Part shown: piece by piece, positions 1-9,733 of the stretch
How positions within the stretch are numbered: the first letter of the stretch is position 1
How the letters are laid out: each line of letters opens with the position of its first letter
DNA from: Saitoella complicata NRRL Y-17804
Lineage: Eukaryota > Ascomycota > Saitoellomycetes > Saitoellales > Saitoellaceae
Direction of reading: 5' to 3'
Assembly (NCBI RefSeq): GCF_001661265.1
Contig: NW_017567002.1
Coordinates: 124,001-188,000 of the forward strand
Length of the DNA stretch: 64,000 nucleotides
The notes under the pieces: generated by a model
The model's input: only the letters and a program-made list of their open reading frames with translations
Database searches by the model: none
Told to the model about the DNA's origin: nothing
Program-made: the position numbers and the translations under genes

Positions 1-353
1 GAAATCTCCTCGGGGGTGAACTCCTTGGTCTCGCCCTTGTACTCGACCTGGACGATAGGCTTGGTGTTCTTGTCGATGACCTTGAAGGGCCAGTGCTTCA
101 TGTCGGACTGAACCTCCTGGTCCTGGAAACGACGACCGATCAAACGCTTGGCGTCGAAGACGGTGTTGTGGGGGTTCATGGCGACCTGGTTCTTGGCGGC
201 ATCACCGATCAAACGCTCGGTGTCGGTGAAAGCGACGTATGAGGGAGTAGTACGGTTACCCTGGTCGTTGGCGAGAATTTCGCAACGGTCGTTCTGCCAT
301 ACTGCCACACAGGAGTAGGTCGTGCCCAAATCAATTCCAACAGCCTTAACCAT
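1..353 (-). CDS. Cytosolic Hsp70 chaperone (Ssa type), 5' part
   Basis: The first 117 codons of an Hsp70 ATPase; the gene runs off the left edge. The protein begins [18 protein letters not shown], the phosphate-1 loop of the actin-like nucleotide-binding fold, followed by [14 protein letters not shown] and by [12 protein letters not shown], all signatures of the family. There is no signal or transit peptide and the start matches Ssa1-type proteins, so a cytosolic or nuclear form is likely. The chaperone binds exposed hydrophobic peptides and is driven by J-proteins and exchange factors. Codon use is strongly biased to C-ending codons, typical of a very highly expressed gene. No intron is seen in this part. 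The paralogue cannot be assigned without the C-terminus. Confidence 0.96.
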   Translation of the reverse strand, partial: MVKAVGIDLGTTYSCVAVWQNDRCEILANDQGNRTTPSYVAFTDTERLIGDAAKNQVAMNPHNTVFDAKRLIGRRFQDQEVQSDMKHWPFKVIDKNTKPIVQVEYKGETKEFTPEEI

Positions 354-1247
354 TTTGTATGTATATATATGTCTGTGTGTGTGGGTTGTAAGCTTGTGTG
401 TTCGCGAGTAGTCGATTGACTTGATCTGTTTGTACCTTTTGTAAAGTAGAACTCAAGAGTTACTGACTTTGTGTGATGGGGATTCCTGGGTTGGGACTGC
501 TCGGTTGATATTTAACAGAGCTGTGGCGGGGCCAGTTTCGGGAGGACTCTTGTGGAACCTTCCCTGCGCGGGTGATGATGGAACTGCACCGACGAGTCTG
601 GAGGGAACGAGAGACTTCGACGGCGCACAGGGGAAGGGGAAGGGACGATCAGCGATTAGATTGGTCAGGAAATACGAGAAAACTTTTCGGATCGATGGGT
701 ATCATGATTCAAATGTGAGTGATAATCACGTGTGGGGCCCTCACTCCAAGCTGAAAACTGCCGGTCTCCCAGCTACCGTAGCTGTCATCAACCTGCGCAA
801 TAACCGAGCAACGGCAAATGTGATACGCCAGCCGTTCTGAAGCTGAAAACACTGTCCCTCCGTGAGATCGGACCCTGACCAGCTGGACAAGGCACAAGCG
901 CGTTACGGGATTCCGGTACGGCTCCGGGGTAGAAACCCGTGGCTCCCAGAACAGAACGGAACAAGGTCGACAGAGGAGCGCAAGACAAGAGCTGTTTCGT
1001 GAATGCGCCCGTCGTTGCTCTCGCGACTTTTGATCACCCGGAGCACCTTGCTGTCAGGTCGTCCCAATATATGAGTTCACACGCGGTCATTACGTCATGT
1101 CGTCATGCCCTGCCGTCACGCAGCAACTGCGCACACCTTATCTTGGCTCTGCAGCGAAGCTAAGCCCTGCCCATACAAATAGACCCCCTGCCCTTCCTTC
1201 CTTCCCTCTTAGCATACACCCCCCCAAGAACATCTGAACAATCCAAG
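354..1247. promoter_or_regulatory. Divergent intergenic region with a possible heat-shock element
   Basis: This 0.9 kb lies between the Hsp70 start (minus strand) and the HAM1-like gene (plus strand). Positions 554-563 read GGAACCTTCC, two inverted nGAAn units as in a heat-shock factor site, about 200 bp upstream of the Hsp70 start. A second GAA-TTC palindrome lies near 677-688, and 948-962 holds three direct GAAC units. A 123-codon open frame at 469-840 has no recognisable domain and sits in the expected promoter, so I do not call it a gene. The heat-shock link is inference from known Hsp70 regulation. Confidence 0.45.
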
Positions 1248-3650
1248 ATGCCTACTCCTGTTACCGCCCCGGCTGAACGCCAACCCCTTGTTGGCAAGAA
1301 GTCTCCCGCTCGTCTCAAGAAGGAGGATGCCATCCGCCGTAAACTCCAGACCTACCAGCAAGTCCGTGCCCTCTCCGAGGGTTTCATGCCCACTACTCCT
1401 CAAATCATCGCACATGCTCATGCATTCTTGAGGAGTGGTGTCCTTGATCCCAGGAGTCGGAGGTTGAGCTCGCAGGGTAGGACGTTCATTAGGGATTTTA
1501 GGGCGTGGGTTGAGGCTGCTACTCAGCTTTTGGAGGAGAAGAATGGGAACAACGAGATTCAGGAGTTGATTTGGCATACGGCTTTGTCCGATGTTGATGT
1601 TGATACTTCTGTTGGTTCCTCCTCGGTTGGAGCCAAGGTCACCGGTGCCAAGGATGCCGCAAAAGGTGGTGTTTTAATGCGTGCGTCTTCCGTCCGAGTA
1701 AGCTTGCTAACGAATCACCACAGCTTCCAAGGCGTTGGGCCAACTCGCAACTTTGATCTACGGTAACCCGGAATTCCGCAAACTCCTTTCCGACGCATCC
1801 GTCCTCGCCCGCGACATCTTCGCCGACGCAGCCTCCCAAGCTGCTGGCCTAGCATCCTCCGCCGCTGATACAGTCCGCCCCTCCAAATCCGACCTCGATG
1901 CCATTGACAAGCCCGCCTCTGAGTCCGCCACCAACGACAAGAAGGACGACGGTGACGACGACAACGTGGATGAGACCACCGTCAAGGTGCCCAAGAGCAC
2001 GGCCGATGCGTATAAAAAGGGAAAGGGAAAGGCGAAGAAGGCGAGGGATGATGTTGAGGAGTATTTGAGAAGCAAGTTCCCGAAGCAGAGGCAGGATGCG
2101 GTGATTAACCGTTTGAAAAAGGTATGGTTCCATTGCTGCCCGTTATTCTAATATGCGTTGGGCGAAAGCCTGATGTTCGTCCCCTCATAAGTGTTTTTGC
2201 AGGATGTATGCTGACGTAAGGGTGTTGATAGATGGTTCTGGACATTCAGAAGAGTCCGGAGTACACGGATTCGATCGATTTCTTGCTCGAGTTGTTGAAG
2301 AAGTACTCGCAGAAGTTGAAGGAGACCGGTAACGAGGCTGTTGATTCCGCATCCTCTGCTGAGACGAACTCACATTTCGACATTGCCCTTCAGAAGGCTC
2401 ATGCCATCCTTCTCAACTTTGCTCAAGGCAACGATGGTGCTACTGTCAAGGATGCCGCCAAGAAGGTCGTTGATGACGTCTCGTCCGATGATGAGTTGTC
2501 CGAGTTCTTCGATGACATTGGTGATTACTTGCAGCGTCTCCTGAGGAAGGAGGGCTATGTCATGAGTGATGCCGCCGACCATGAGGCTCACGACCTCTAC
2601 GAGCGTGGACAGAAGCTGGCCACGAAGGAGCAGTATAAGCATGACATGGATAACCTCCTCGAGGAGGTCACCTCTTTCTTTGACTCTATCCGCACCGACA
2701 AGACGTCAAGGCGTGTTGTGGAGTTGGGAGTCAAGTGCTGGGAAGATGTCGCGATGAACAAGCACGGTCGTCCCGTCTTCAAGAAGCGGGTCTGGCGCGA
2801 TTTGGTCGATGTCGTTCTCCCCAAGTTGATTTCCTCCGTCAAGTACGTCCCCGTTCCACGTATCGAGTTCCAAGATGCGAATGTGGACTTGGTCGTCGAG
2901 AACCTCATCTTCGAATCCGACAACTTCTTGCCGCACAAGATCTTCATCGATGATCGTAACATGATGGAGATGATCAACGCGTATACGGTTACGTCGAAGT
3001 ATCGCCACACCACCAACATCAAGATCAGGAATTTCTCGCTGTTTGCGAAGGATGTTGCGTTTTATGTGAAGAAGAAGACGGGGTTGATCAAGCTTGAAGA
3101 TAAGGGATTCCTTGACATCTTCATGGATGGGGATGGTGTCTCGGCTGAGATCACCCTCGAGTCTGACTCGACTGACGATGATTTGGATTATGAGTACTTC
3201 CACGTCGACAAGGTCGACGTCACGATTCACAAGTTCAAGTATGCGGTTCATGGCGCCGAACACGCTCTCCTTGCGACCATCCTCCAGCCTTTCGTTTCGA
3301 GCTTCATCAAAACCGCAGTCTCCACCCTCCTCGAAAAGTACATTGCCCAAGAATTCGAACGTCTCGATCGCCAGATCCGTCTCTTCTCCGAACGCATCAA
3401 GGCCGCGACCGTCGCAAACAACGGACAGGCCTCCCCTGAGGCTTGGATCCGTGCGGTCTTTGGTCCGCTCACCGGAGGCGGAGGAGGCGGGCAGAAGGGA
3501 CAGTATGCGGTCAATTTGGGGAGTGAGACGTTGTTGCCTGGGGTAAGGCCGCCTGGGAGTTTGGGTGAGGAGGTGTGGAGGAGGGATCTGGAGTTGGAGG
3601 AGGAGGCTGCGCGGAAGGTTACTTGGAGGACCAACATCTTTGATGTGTAG
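1248..3650 (+). CDS. HAM1-like domain protein, large fungal family
   Basis: Three exons: about 1248-1668, 1724-2121 and 2232-3650, giving about 745 residues. The second intron (2122-2231) is clear, with donor GTATGG and branch TGCTGAC; the first donor is ambiguous between 1666, 1669 and 1681, while its branch (CTAAC) and acceptor (1723) are clear. The protein has a helical N-terminal half, an acidic/lysine-rich linker near residues 200-265, and a C-terminal half with the ARKVTWRTNIFDV ending. It matches fungal proteins carrying the HAM1-like N- and C-terminal domains; some lipid-transfer-like folds are suspected in this family, but the function is not established. Confidence is good for the gene, moderate for the family name. 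Confidence 0.82.
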
Positions 3651-4008
3651 GTCACGAAAGTGCGAGTTTTGGAATGGAAATGAGAGACCAGTGTTGGCAA
3701 TGGCATGAGAAGGACGTTATTGGTCGGATTCGGGCCTTGATCATTGGTTTACGGATGACACTGGCGTGTCTTCTTTTCTTTGTGTTTGTTTTTTTCGGCT
3801 GGTTCGTGGTTTGCTATGGTTATTCTTTCATGCGTTTGGGTTCTTCATTTGAATGATACCTTTTATCTCTTCTCCGTTCTTTATTTGTTGGTGCGGACGT
3901 TTCACACGCTGGGCCGGTTGCCAGGGCGTGTTTGTTTTGCGTGACCCTGCATGACGTCGTACAACAGAACTCCCGTATCGATACACCCAGGCATTGAAGG
4001 CAAGGAGG
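3651..4008. other. Intergenic: 3' UTR of HAM1-like gene and CENP-W promoter
   Basis: No coding signal. It holds a T-rich stretch (3770-3800) suited to a 3' UTR, and the short upstream region of the CENP-W gene. Confidence 0.5.
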
Positions 4009-4365
4009 ATGCCGCTGTATCCAAGGTCGTCGGTCAAGAAGATCATCAAGGCTCATGCGGGGCCGAAGTACAGTATCTCTAAGAACGCCGACGTGATGGT
4101 GAGTCTGCTCCATCCTCAGCGTCGGTTGGGACAGTCGCGGATGAACGGTGGGCTAATGAGGTTGCGCGCAGATCTTCTTGGATTATATGTTGTTCCAGCA
4201 AGCATTGATGAAAGAGGCTTCGCTTATTGCTCGTGAGGAGGGTGAGAAGACGGTGAGGGGGAGGCATGTGCAGATAGCCATGGAGGTAGGTTGTGTGTGT
4301 CGTGTTGGTAAAGAGTGGTGACTAATGTGTGCGTGTAGAAAACCTTGAAGCGATTTAAAGGATGA
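4009..4365 (+). CDS. CENPW: CENP-W-like histone-fold kinetochore protein
   Basis: A 76-residue protein from three exons, 4009-4098, 4172-4285 and 4339-4365, all joined in phase 0. Both introns have GT..AG ends and a CTAAT branch motif. The product reads MPLYPRSSVKKIIKAH at its start, then a histone-fold helix around DYMLFQQALMKEASLI, and ends in RHVQIAMEKTLKRFKG. That length and helix pattern are those of CENP-W, which pairs with CENP-T through a histone fold and helps assemble the inner kinetochore on DNA. The gene is easily missed because no single exon exceeds 40 codons. An alternative is another short NF-Y/CBF-type histone-fold subunit, but the size and basic N-terminus favour CENP-W. Confidence 0.8.
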
Positions 4366-4702
4366 AGAATACCTTGGAGTATATTGGAGAAACGGAGATC
4401 TAGTAGAGAATGGTCGTTGGTTTGGGAAGGCTTTATCGGCGTTTTGTTTGGTTGATACCCGATTTCGGTTGAGAAAGTGTAACAGGAATACAGATAATGG
4501 TACCAATCTGCCTGTTGAAACCTCATTCGAAACGTCCAAGGGGACCTCGTTTTCGTCTACCTAAAAGAGCGGCCTCCGACTACCAACGAGGCTGTGCAGT
4601 ATTAATGTGGAATGGAAGATGCATCCCTAACCTTGATTAATAACTAAATACGTATGTGGCAATATTGATGTTATAGGTAAGTAGTAGTCACATCACTTCT
4701 TG
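4366..4702. other. Intergenic between convergent genes
   Basis: 3' flanks of the CENP-W gene and of the minus-strand Myb-like gene. AT-rich near 4600-4690; nothing coding seen. Confidence 0.5.
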
Positions 4703-5062
4703 TCACTCCTTCACCACGTCCGTATCATCATTCCCTCCGCTCTGAACTACCTGTTCCTCCTCATCAACCTCGTCTGATTCACCACCGACTTCCTTGTCTT
4801 TCTTCACATCTCTGGTCCTCCTTGGAGATGGCATCTCTTCACTGGCGTCCGACTTCCTCTTCTTGCCCTTGCGGCTCGTTGTCGACGTGGTAGCAGCCTG
4901 ATCGAGAGCGACACTCGCCCTCAACCTCGCCAGCTTGTGGTTGATAGCCTTAACTGTAACGCCCTCACCGAACTGTTCGGCGACCTCGTTCAAGTCCGGT
5001 TTGGCCGATGCGAGGCAGAGGAGGAGGAGGCGGCGTTCGGAGGTTTCGTCCCACGGGTACAT
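4703..5062 (-). CDS. Small Myb/SANT-like acidic-tailed protein, copy A
   Basis: A single-exon, 119-residue protein. Residues 4-50 form a compact helical module (PWDETSERRLLLLCLASAK then LNEVAEQFGEGVTVKAINHK) with the spacing of a Myb/SANT-like helix-turn-helix; the tail is a lysine/arginine patch followed by acidic repeats. Its divergent neighbour at 5551-5970 has the same architecture and similar residues (RFLLLCIKS, GFGEGITVNSARKKLKRL), so the two arose by duplication. Such short Myb-like proteins are common in filamentous fungi, but their function is not known to me. DNA or chromatin binding is inference from the fold and charge pattern. Confidence 0.72.
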   Translation of the reverse strand: MYPWDETSERRLLLLCLASAKPDLNEVAEQFGEGVTVKAINHKLARLRASVALDQAATTSTTSRKGKKRKSDASEEMPSPRRTRDVKKDKEVGGESDEVDEEEQVVQSGGNDDTDVVKE

Positions 5063-5550
5063 CCGGGAGATGGTTGACTGTTGAGAAGAGAAATCGACGT
5101 AGAAAAAGTGTCTTTCGTTAGAGCACGTCGGAAGGTGGAGCTTTTGGCCTCAAATAGGTGTTTGCTGCTTCACTGATCACAGCAACGGAAGGGTTGGTCT
5201 GCCTGTTTTATAACTTGAGTGGGGAGACCCGGGGGACATGCGTGTGCTATCTCTTCCTGACGTTCCCCACCCGGGCCCAGAGGACATGTGATAGTGGACC
5301 CTTGTTCGATGTCCATAGTCTTCACCGGGCAGTGTAACCTCACCGGGTTTGGTGTGGGCAGAGACACAATGGCGTTTGAGCGACCCCGGGGACTTGAGAA
5401 AGCCGGTGGGGAGCGGATGAGAGCCGCCGTGACCGGGCCTGCAATGAGGGCTCCTTTGACGATTCACAAACTTCCACATATCGGACGAATTGTCTTCCAT
5501 TGCAATTGAGAACAGGGATTCTTGGGATATAACAAACATTCCCACCCTCA
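5063..5550. promoter_or_regulatory. Shared divergent promoter of the Myb-like pair
   Basis: 488 bp separate the two divergent paralogues' start codons. It is GC-rich, with several CCCGGG/CCGGG words between 5230 and 5420, and no convincing coding frame. Any shared control of the pair must lie here; that is inference. Confidence 0.4.
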
Positions 5551-5970
5551 ATGCCAAAGAACATTGATTGGAGCCGCGAGAACGAACTCCGCTTCCTCCT
5601 CCTATGTATCAAATCCACCGATAAAGTCAATTTACACCGTGTCTGTGAGGGGTTTGGGGAGGGGATCACGGTGAATTCGGCTAGGAAGAAGTTGAAGAGG
5701 TTGACTGATTCGGTGATGGGCACAACGACGTCAACTGGGAAGGGCAAAGGATCGCAGAAGGGGAGGAAGAAGATGGTGGAGGAGGAAGACGATGTGGACG
5801 AGGTGCAGGTGGGAAAGAGGGAGAGGAGGAGTAGTGGCACCAAAAGGAAGAGGGTTAAGAAGGAAGAGAGCGGGGAGGAGGATGGCGATGTCGAAGTCGA
5901 GGAAGCGTACGAAAATGAGATGAAGGAGGACGACGGAGCTAAAGAGGAGGAGGAGGAGAAGGAGGAGTGA
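5551..5970 (+). CDS. Small Myb/SANT-like acidic-tailed protein, copy B
   Basis: A single-exon, 139-residue protein. Residues 5-53 hold the helical module (DWSRENELRFLLLCIKS, GFGEGITVNSARKKLKRL), followed by a basic linker rich in GKGKGSQKGRKK and KRKRVKK, and a long Glu/Asp tail from about residue 70 to the end. It is the partner of the minus-strand copy at 4703-5062; in the module the W, the LLLC core, the GFGEG/QFGEG turn and the K-L-RL helix are shared. The acidic tail resembles histone-chaperone-like tails, but that is composition only. No function can be assigned. Confidence 0.72.
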   Translation: MPKNIDWSRENELRFLLLCIKSTDKVNLHRVCEGFGEGITVNSARKKLKRLTDSVMGTTTSTGKGKGSQKGRKKMVEEEDDVDEVQVGKRERRSSGTKRKRVKKEESGEEDGDVEVEEAYENEMKEDDGAKEEEEEKEE

Positions 5971-6050
5971 AGAAGTACCAATATCCATACATCTACCCAC
6001 TACTATCATACCTTTCTACCCCACCCTCTCCATCTATAACGATATCATAT

Positions 6051-7784
6051 TCATACATAATCCTCCATAACACACTTAACATCCACCGACCCATTCATCT
6101 CCGCCACCGCATTCCTAACATTAGGCCCCATACTCCCCGGTCCACAAGCCAACACCGCGATCTTCGACGTACCCTGTCTCGGGTCCACTGTACTAGCATA
6201 CATCCTCAATACCTCAGCACAAGAGTTTTTATCGTAAGAATATGTGACACCCTCGATGGCCGTGAGAGAGGAGTTGGAGGTATCTTTCTCGGTGGAGGAG
6301 GCGGTGAGGGGGGATTCGCGGGTGATGTGGATGCTGATTCGTAGGGTGCTTCCGAACAAATGTGATAGTTTCGCTAGATCATTACCGAACCAGGCCGTGT
6401 TTGCTCGGCGACGGACATACCAGTCCAATTGCATCGTACCCGGGATGTCACGGCCAGTGAGCTCGGAGACAGCGGAAAGTGCAAACGAGATTCCGGTTCC
6501 GCCTGCGACGAGTTGGATGTGTCGCCCAGAAATCTCGGGGGATAAAGCACCGACGCCATAGGGCCCGTCAACCCAGACTTTGAGGGTTTTAGATTCTGCG
6601 GCGAGTTGGCACAGACGGTCGGTCATTCCGTTCTTGCGACGGACGACGAAGACGAGGTCCCCATCAGGGTTGTGGGTTTTGTTGCTCGAGTTTGCGACGG
6701 TAAAGGGGTGGGCTTGGAAGCGTGAGTGTGCAGGGAAGCAGAGGAAGACGTGTTGTCCAGCCCTCCAAGACTTGATGCCACAGTTTTTGATGGTGATGCG
6801 CATAACGTCGACCTCATCCTCATCAGAGAAGATTCCAACAACAGCTTCCGCACTCCCACGTCCGCGGAGCTGAATGAAAAGCATCCGCGAGGTCCGGGCC
6901 ATGTGGTCAGCAAACAAAATCGCAATCCCCGCCGCAATCCACTGAAACGCCGTCGGCCAATGCACCCAACACCCGATCAAAAACAACAAACTCCCAAAAA
7001 CATGCATCGAGCGGAAAAACTCGTACCCAGTCCAGCGCCTGACAAAGGGGAGGGAGTGGAGGCAGAGGAAGCAGAGGAAGACCGTTGCTGCGAATCCCCC
7101 GAGCCAGTAGCGCATTGTCCAGCGGGTGTTGTAGTATGAGTGTTTGCCCTTTGGGAAGTAGTTGATGTCGAGTTCGAGGGACCACAGGATGATGTGGAGC
7201 CAGGAGAGGATAAAGACTACACGGCCGACCCAGCGGTGGAGGAAGTTCAGGGCGTTGTAAGGGATGCCCGTTGCCCATGAGACGAGGTTGTTCCTGGCAG
7301 CGAGGAGGAAGACGAGCGGGACGCCGGAGAAGGCGAGGAACCCGGTGCGGTTGGCGGTGAATTGCATTGTTGTTGCGGTTTGCATCATGCCGTTGTGCTT
7401 CGACGGGTAACGGTACTTCCGACCGTAGGGGATGTCGGCGAAGGTGAAGACGAAGTTGTAAGCGATGTACAAGAAGAGGGCGAAAACATGTCCACGCGCC
7501 ACTGACATACGCCAGTTTGTACACGGGAAAGTCTGCTTGAGGAAGAGTCGGCGAGATACCGACGCGAGCGGGATTTGTCGGTGAGCTTTTGTCAGGCGGA
7601 GGATGAAACCCGCACCGAGGACGAATGCAATGAGGACCCAGATGATCCATGCATACATGATGTGCTTCTCATGTTGTGAAGCGTAGAGCAGCCCGTAAGC
7701 GACCTTATCCGCCAAATCAACCGTCGTCGAAGCACCACTCGAACTGCCCGTCGTAGTACCCGTGCTCCCGTGATTATGACTCAT
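6051..7784 (-). CDS. Ferric-chelate reductase (FRE/NOX superfamily)
   Basis: An intronless 577-residue membrane oxidoreductase. An extracytoplasmic N-terminus and a first helix (residues 42-62) precede the ferric-reductase transmembrane domain. The bis-haem ligands are visible as two H-x13-H pairs, H183/H197 and H261/H275. The FAD-binding motif HPFT lies at 359-362, the NADPH pyrophosphate loop GGTGIS at 428-433 and the CGPGSM motif near the C-terminus. Proteins of this family move electrons from cytosolic NADPH across the plasma membrane to reduce Fe3+ or Cu2+ chelates for uptake. EF-hand segments typical of some NADPH oxidases are absent, favouring a metalloreductase. No siderophore or permease gene lies next to it. 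Confidence 0.93.
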   Translation of the reverse strand: MSHNHGSTGTTTGSSSGASTTVDLADKVAYGLLYASQHEKHIMYAWIIWVLIAFVLGAGFILRLTKAHRQIPLASVSRRLFLKQTFPCTNWRMSVARGHVFALFLYIAYNFVFTFADIPYGRKYRYPSKHNGMMQTATTMQFTANRTGFLAFSGVPLVFLLAARNNLVSWATGIPYNALNFLHRWVGRVVFILSWLHIILWSLELDINYFPKGKHSYYNTRWTMRYWLGGFAATVFLCFLCLHSLPFVRRWTGYEFFRSMHVFGSLLFLIGCWVHWPTAFQWIAAGIAILFADHMARTSRMLFIQLRGRGSAEAVVGIFSDEDEVDVMRITIKNCGIKSWRAGQHVFLCFPAHSRFQAHPFTVANSSNKTHNPDGDLVFVVRRKNGMTDRLCQLAAESKTLKVWVDGPYGVGALSPEISGRHIQLVAGGTGISFALSAVSELTGRDIPGTMQLDWYVRRRANTAWFGNDLAKLSHLFGSTLRISIHITRESPLTASSTEKDTSNSSLTAIEGVTYSYDKNSCAEVLRMYASTVDPRQGTSKIAVLACGPGSMGPNVRNAVAEMNGSVDVKCVMEDYV

Positions 7785-8227
7785 CCCGGCTGTCGTCGTC
7801 GTCTAAACAACAGATCTTTTCGTAAAAAAAGGGGGACAAGCATGGTACTTGTAGCCGTAACCATTCGTCAAGACTCCAAAGGTACTCGGATACTTGTCGC
7901 ACCAAAACTGTCCGAAGCGGCTTCGCTAACCGTTTAAGCGTGCAGTAGCGAACTTGAGCCGAACCGAAATCCACTTAAGCGTAAGGAAAGTCAAACGGTC
8001 GAAAATGTGCATGGAATGTGGATGATATTGCTGGATTTTCCGTGTCTTCGGGAAAAATGGACGACAAAGGGTTGGAGGTGTGCGGCTCGGACGTGGCGGC
8101 TGGGGTACACATGTCATGGGAGTTTCATTCAAGGATCCATGGAGAAACTTACCGGGTAAACGCCGAGTCTCCCACAAGAAATGCATATTCTCTCCGATCC
8201 CTTAGATTTATCTGCATACTCCTACCC
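7785..8227. promoter_or_regulatory. Intergenic: ferric reductase promoter
   Basis: 443 bp between the reductase start and the stop of the RING-YEATS gene, both on the minus strand. I saw no clear metal-response element; no coding frame. Confidence 0.4.
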
Positions 8228-9136
8228 CTAGAATGGATCCATCGGCTGCTCCGTCCTCTTCACCCGCACCCTGTACCTCGCCTTCCTCCCCACCCCTCCA
8301 AACTCCAACATCCACTCAACCGGCAACGTATCCCCATCCGGCCCAAACGCCTCCTCACAATCCCACGTCCACCCAGCTTTTAACACCACAAACGCTCTAA
8401 TCTCAAACACCCCCCACCCTATCCGTCGGACTTCGTATGGAGGGTCGTAGAACACGACTTCCGGGGGTCGGAAAGTTGGGTGGAGACGAATGTGGACGTG
8501 ATCGATAATGTGGGCGTGAGAAGTTCGGAGGAAAAAGGTCCATTCGTGAGCGTTTGCGGAGGAGGGGCGGGGAGTGATTGGGCGGTGGGTATTGCCAATG
8601 TAGATTGAGACTAACTCGCCGGAGGATTCTTGAGCCGCGAAGTCGGCGTCGGTGTCGGTTTCGTATTCTTCGGCGAGTTCTCGTTGTCGGATTCCTGAGG
8701 TCGCTGGGTACATTTCTAGGAGCTGTAGCGTGCGTTCCGTCGCTGGCCTCGACCGCGTCCTCGTCCTATCCCCGTTGTCAGCCAATTCCCTCCTCCACCT
8801 GAACCCGCGCTCGGCTTACCTACACAACGGACACGTAACCAAAAACTCCTCCTCCTCATCAATTTCCATCATAACAATCTCATCCCCATCAACCTGCCCC
8901 AACGAAACATCCCCCCAATGCTTCCAACACGATTCGCAGAATGTGTGGGAGCAGGTTGTGGTTATGGGTCTGTAGAGGAGTTCGTGGCAGAGGGGACAGA
9001 TGTCGTCGGCCTGTTCGACGAGTCAGCCAAACACCCCGATGAGCGCTCCGTATATCCAAGTGCGAACCTTTATGTCTTCGATGGCTGTGTCTGTCAGAAC
9101 TATCCCGCTATCGTCGGCTTCAAGTCGGTGCGACAT
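8228..9136 (-). CDS. RING finger-YEATS domain fusion protein
   Basis: Minus-strand exons 9068-9136, 8820-9010 and 8228-8765 join into a 265-residue protein. The last intron (8766-8819, 54 nt) has donor GTAAGC, branch CTGAC and acceptor TAG; the first (9011-9067) has an unusual GTTCGC donor but a CTGAC branch and CAG acceptor. Residues 26-85 form a RING finger: CPLC at the start, CSHTFCESCW in the middle and CPLC at the end. Residues from about 140 on form a YEATS domain: GNTHRPI, EWTFFLR, LHPTFRPP, PPYEV and GWGVFEI. In AF9-type YEATS domains the H, S/T and F of LHxS/TF and the aromatic after the G of GW/YxxF build the acyl-lysine cage; here H, T, F and W are all present. A chromatin reader with ubiquitin-ligase activity is inferred. 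Confidence 0.85.
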
Positions 9137-9733
9137 GTTGGTGGCGAAGATTGGTAGGGCTGTAAGAAAGTTCCAGCTCCACGCGGTCATGACCTTCACA
9201 AATACCGACCTACCTTGATTTCATCGACCTGCAATTGTAACGGCGGTCGGTGAGAGGAGTCAAGTTAAGGGGACAAGGTTGGAGAGCTGACGGAACCACG
9301 TGCACCCGGCCTCGCCTGCGTATACCCGATACTGCCTGCATACCGTGGGTCACAGCGTTATTGAAATGTCCCGGGTTTTGCTATTACTTTTCTCCGGTGT
9401 ATTTGCATGTGAAGAGCAGATTCGAGCCGTGTAAGGGCAATGGACGATGACTGTACAGATGCCTCCCAGGTCGTCGGTCTTTCCCACGGCGGAGGCAGCA
9501 CAAATCTCGCAAAGCTTAAAGTGTCTGCAAAGTAAATTATTTTCTTTCAATGATAGTTATTTCGCTCATTCTCGCTGAGTTTAATTCTTCGTTACAAGAT
9601 GCACTCCGTCATAGTACCGAAACCTTATGTGCACGCGACAGCTGACCTCGAGCTCCATCCTCCTCGATCTATCTCAAAAGTTCGTCAATTAATCGTCTCA
9701 CAAACAATCGATACCTCCAATTGAATACCAACT
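9137..9733. promoter_or_regulatory. Divergent intergenic region
   Basis: About 600 bp between the divergent RING-YEATS and caprin-like genes. A pyrimidine-rich run sits just upstream of 9734. No coding signal and no motif I can name. Confidence 0.4.

Noticed and set aside
469-840. A 123-codon frame upstream of Hsp70
   Set aside because: No similarity or codon bias, and it covers the expected Hsp70 promoter with heat-shock-type sites.
2706-3350. A 214-codon minus-strand frame
   Set aside because: Antisense shadow of the HAM1-like gene; no start context or domain.
8799-8819. A 21-nt intron in the RING-YEATS gene
   Set aside because: It keeps the frame but is too short; a 54-nt intron (8766-8819) uses the same donor, with a proper CTGAC branch and TAG acceptor, and also keeps the frame.
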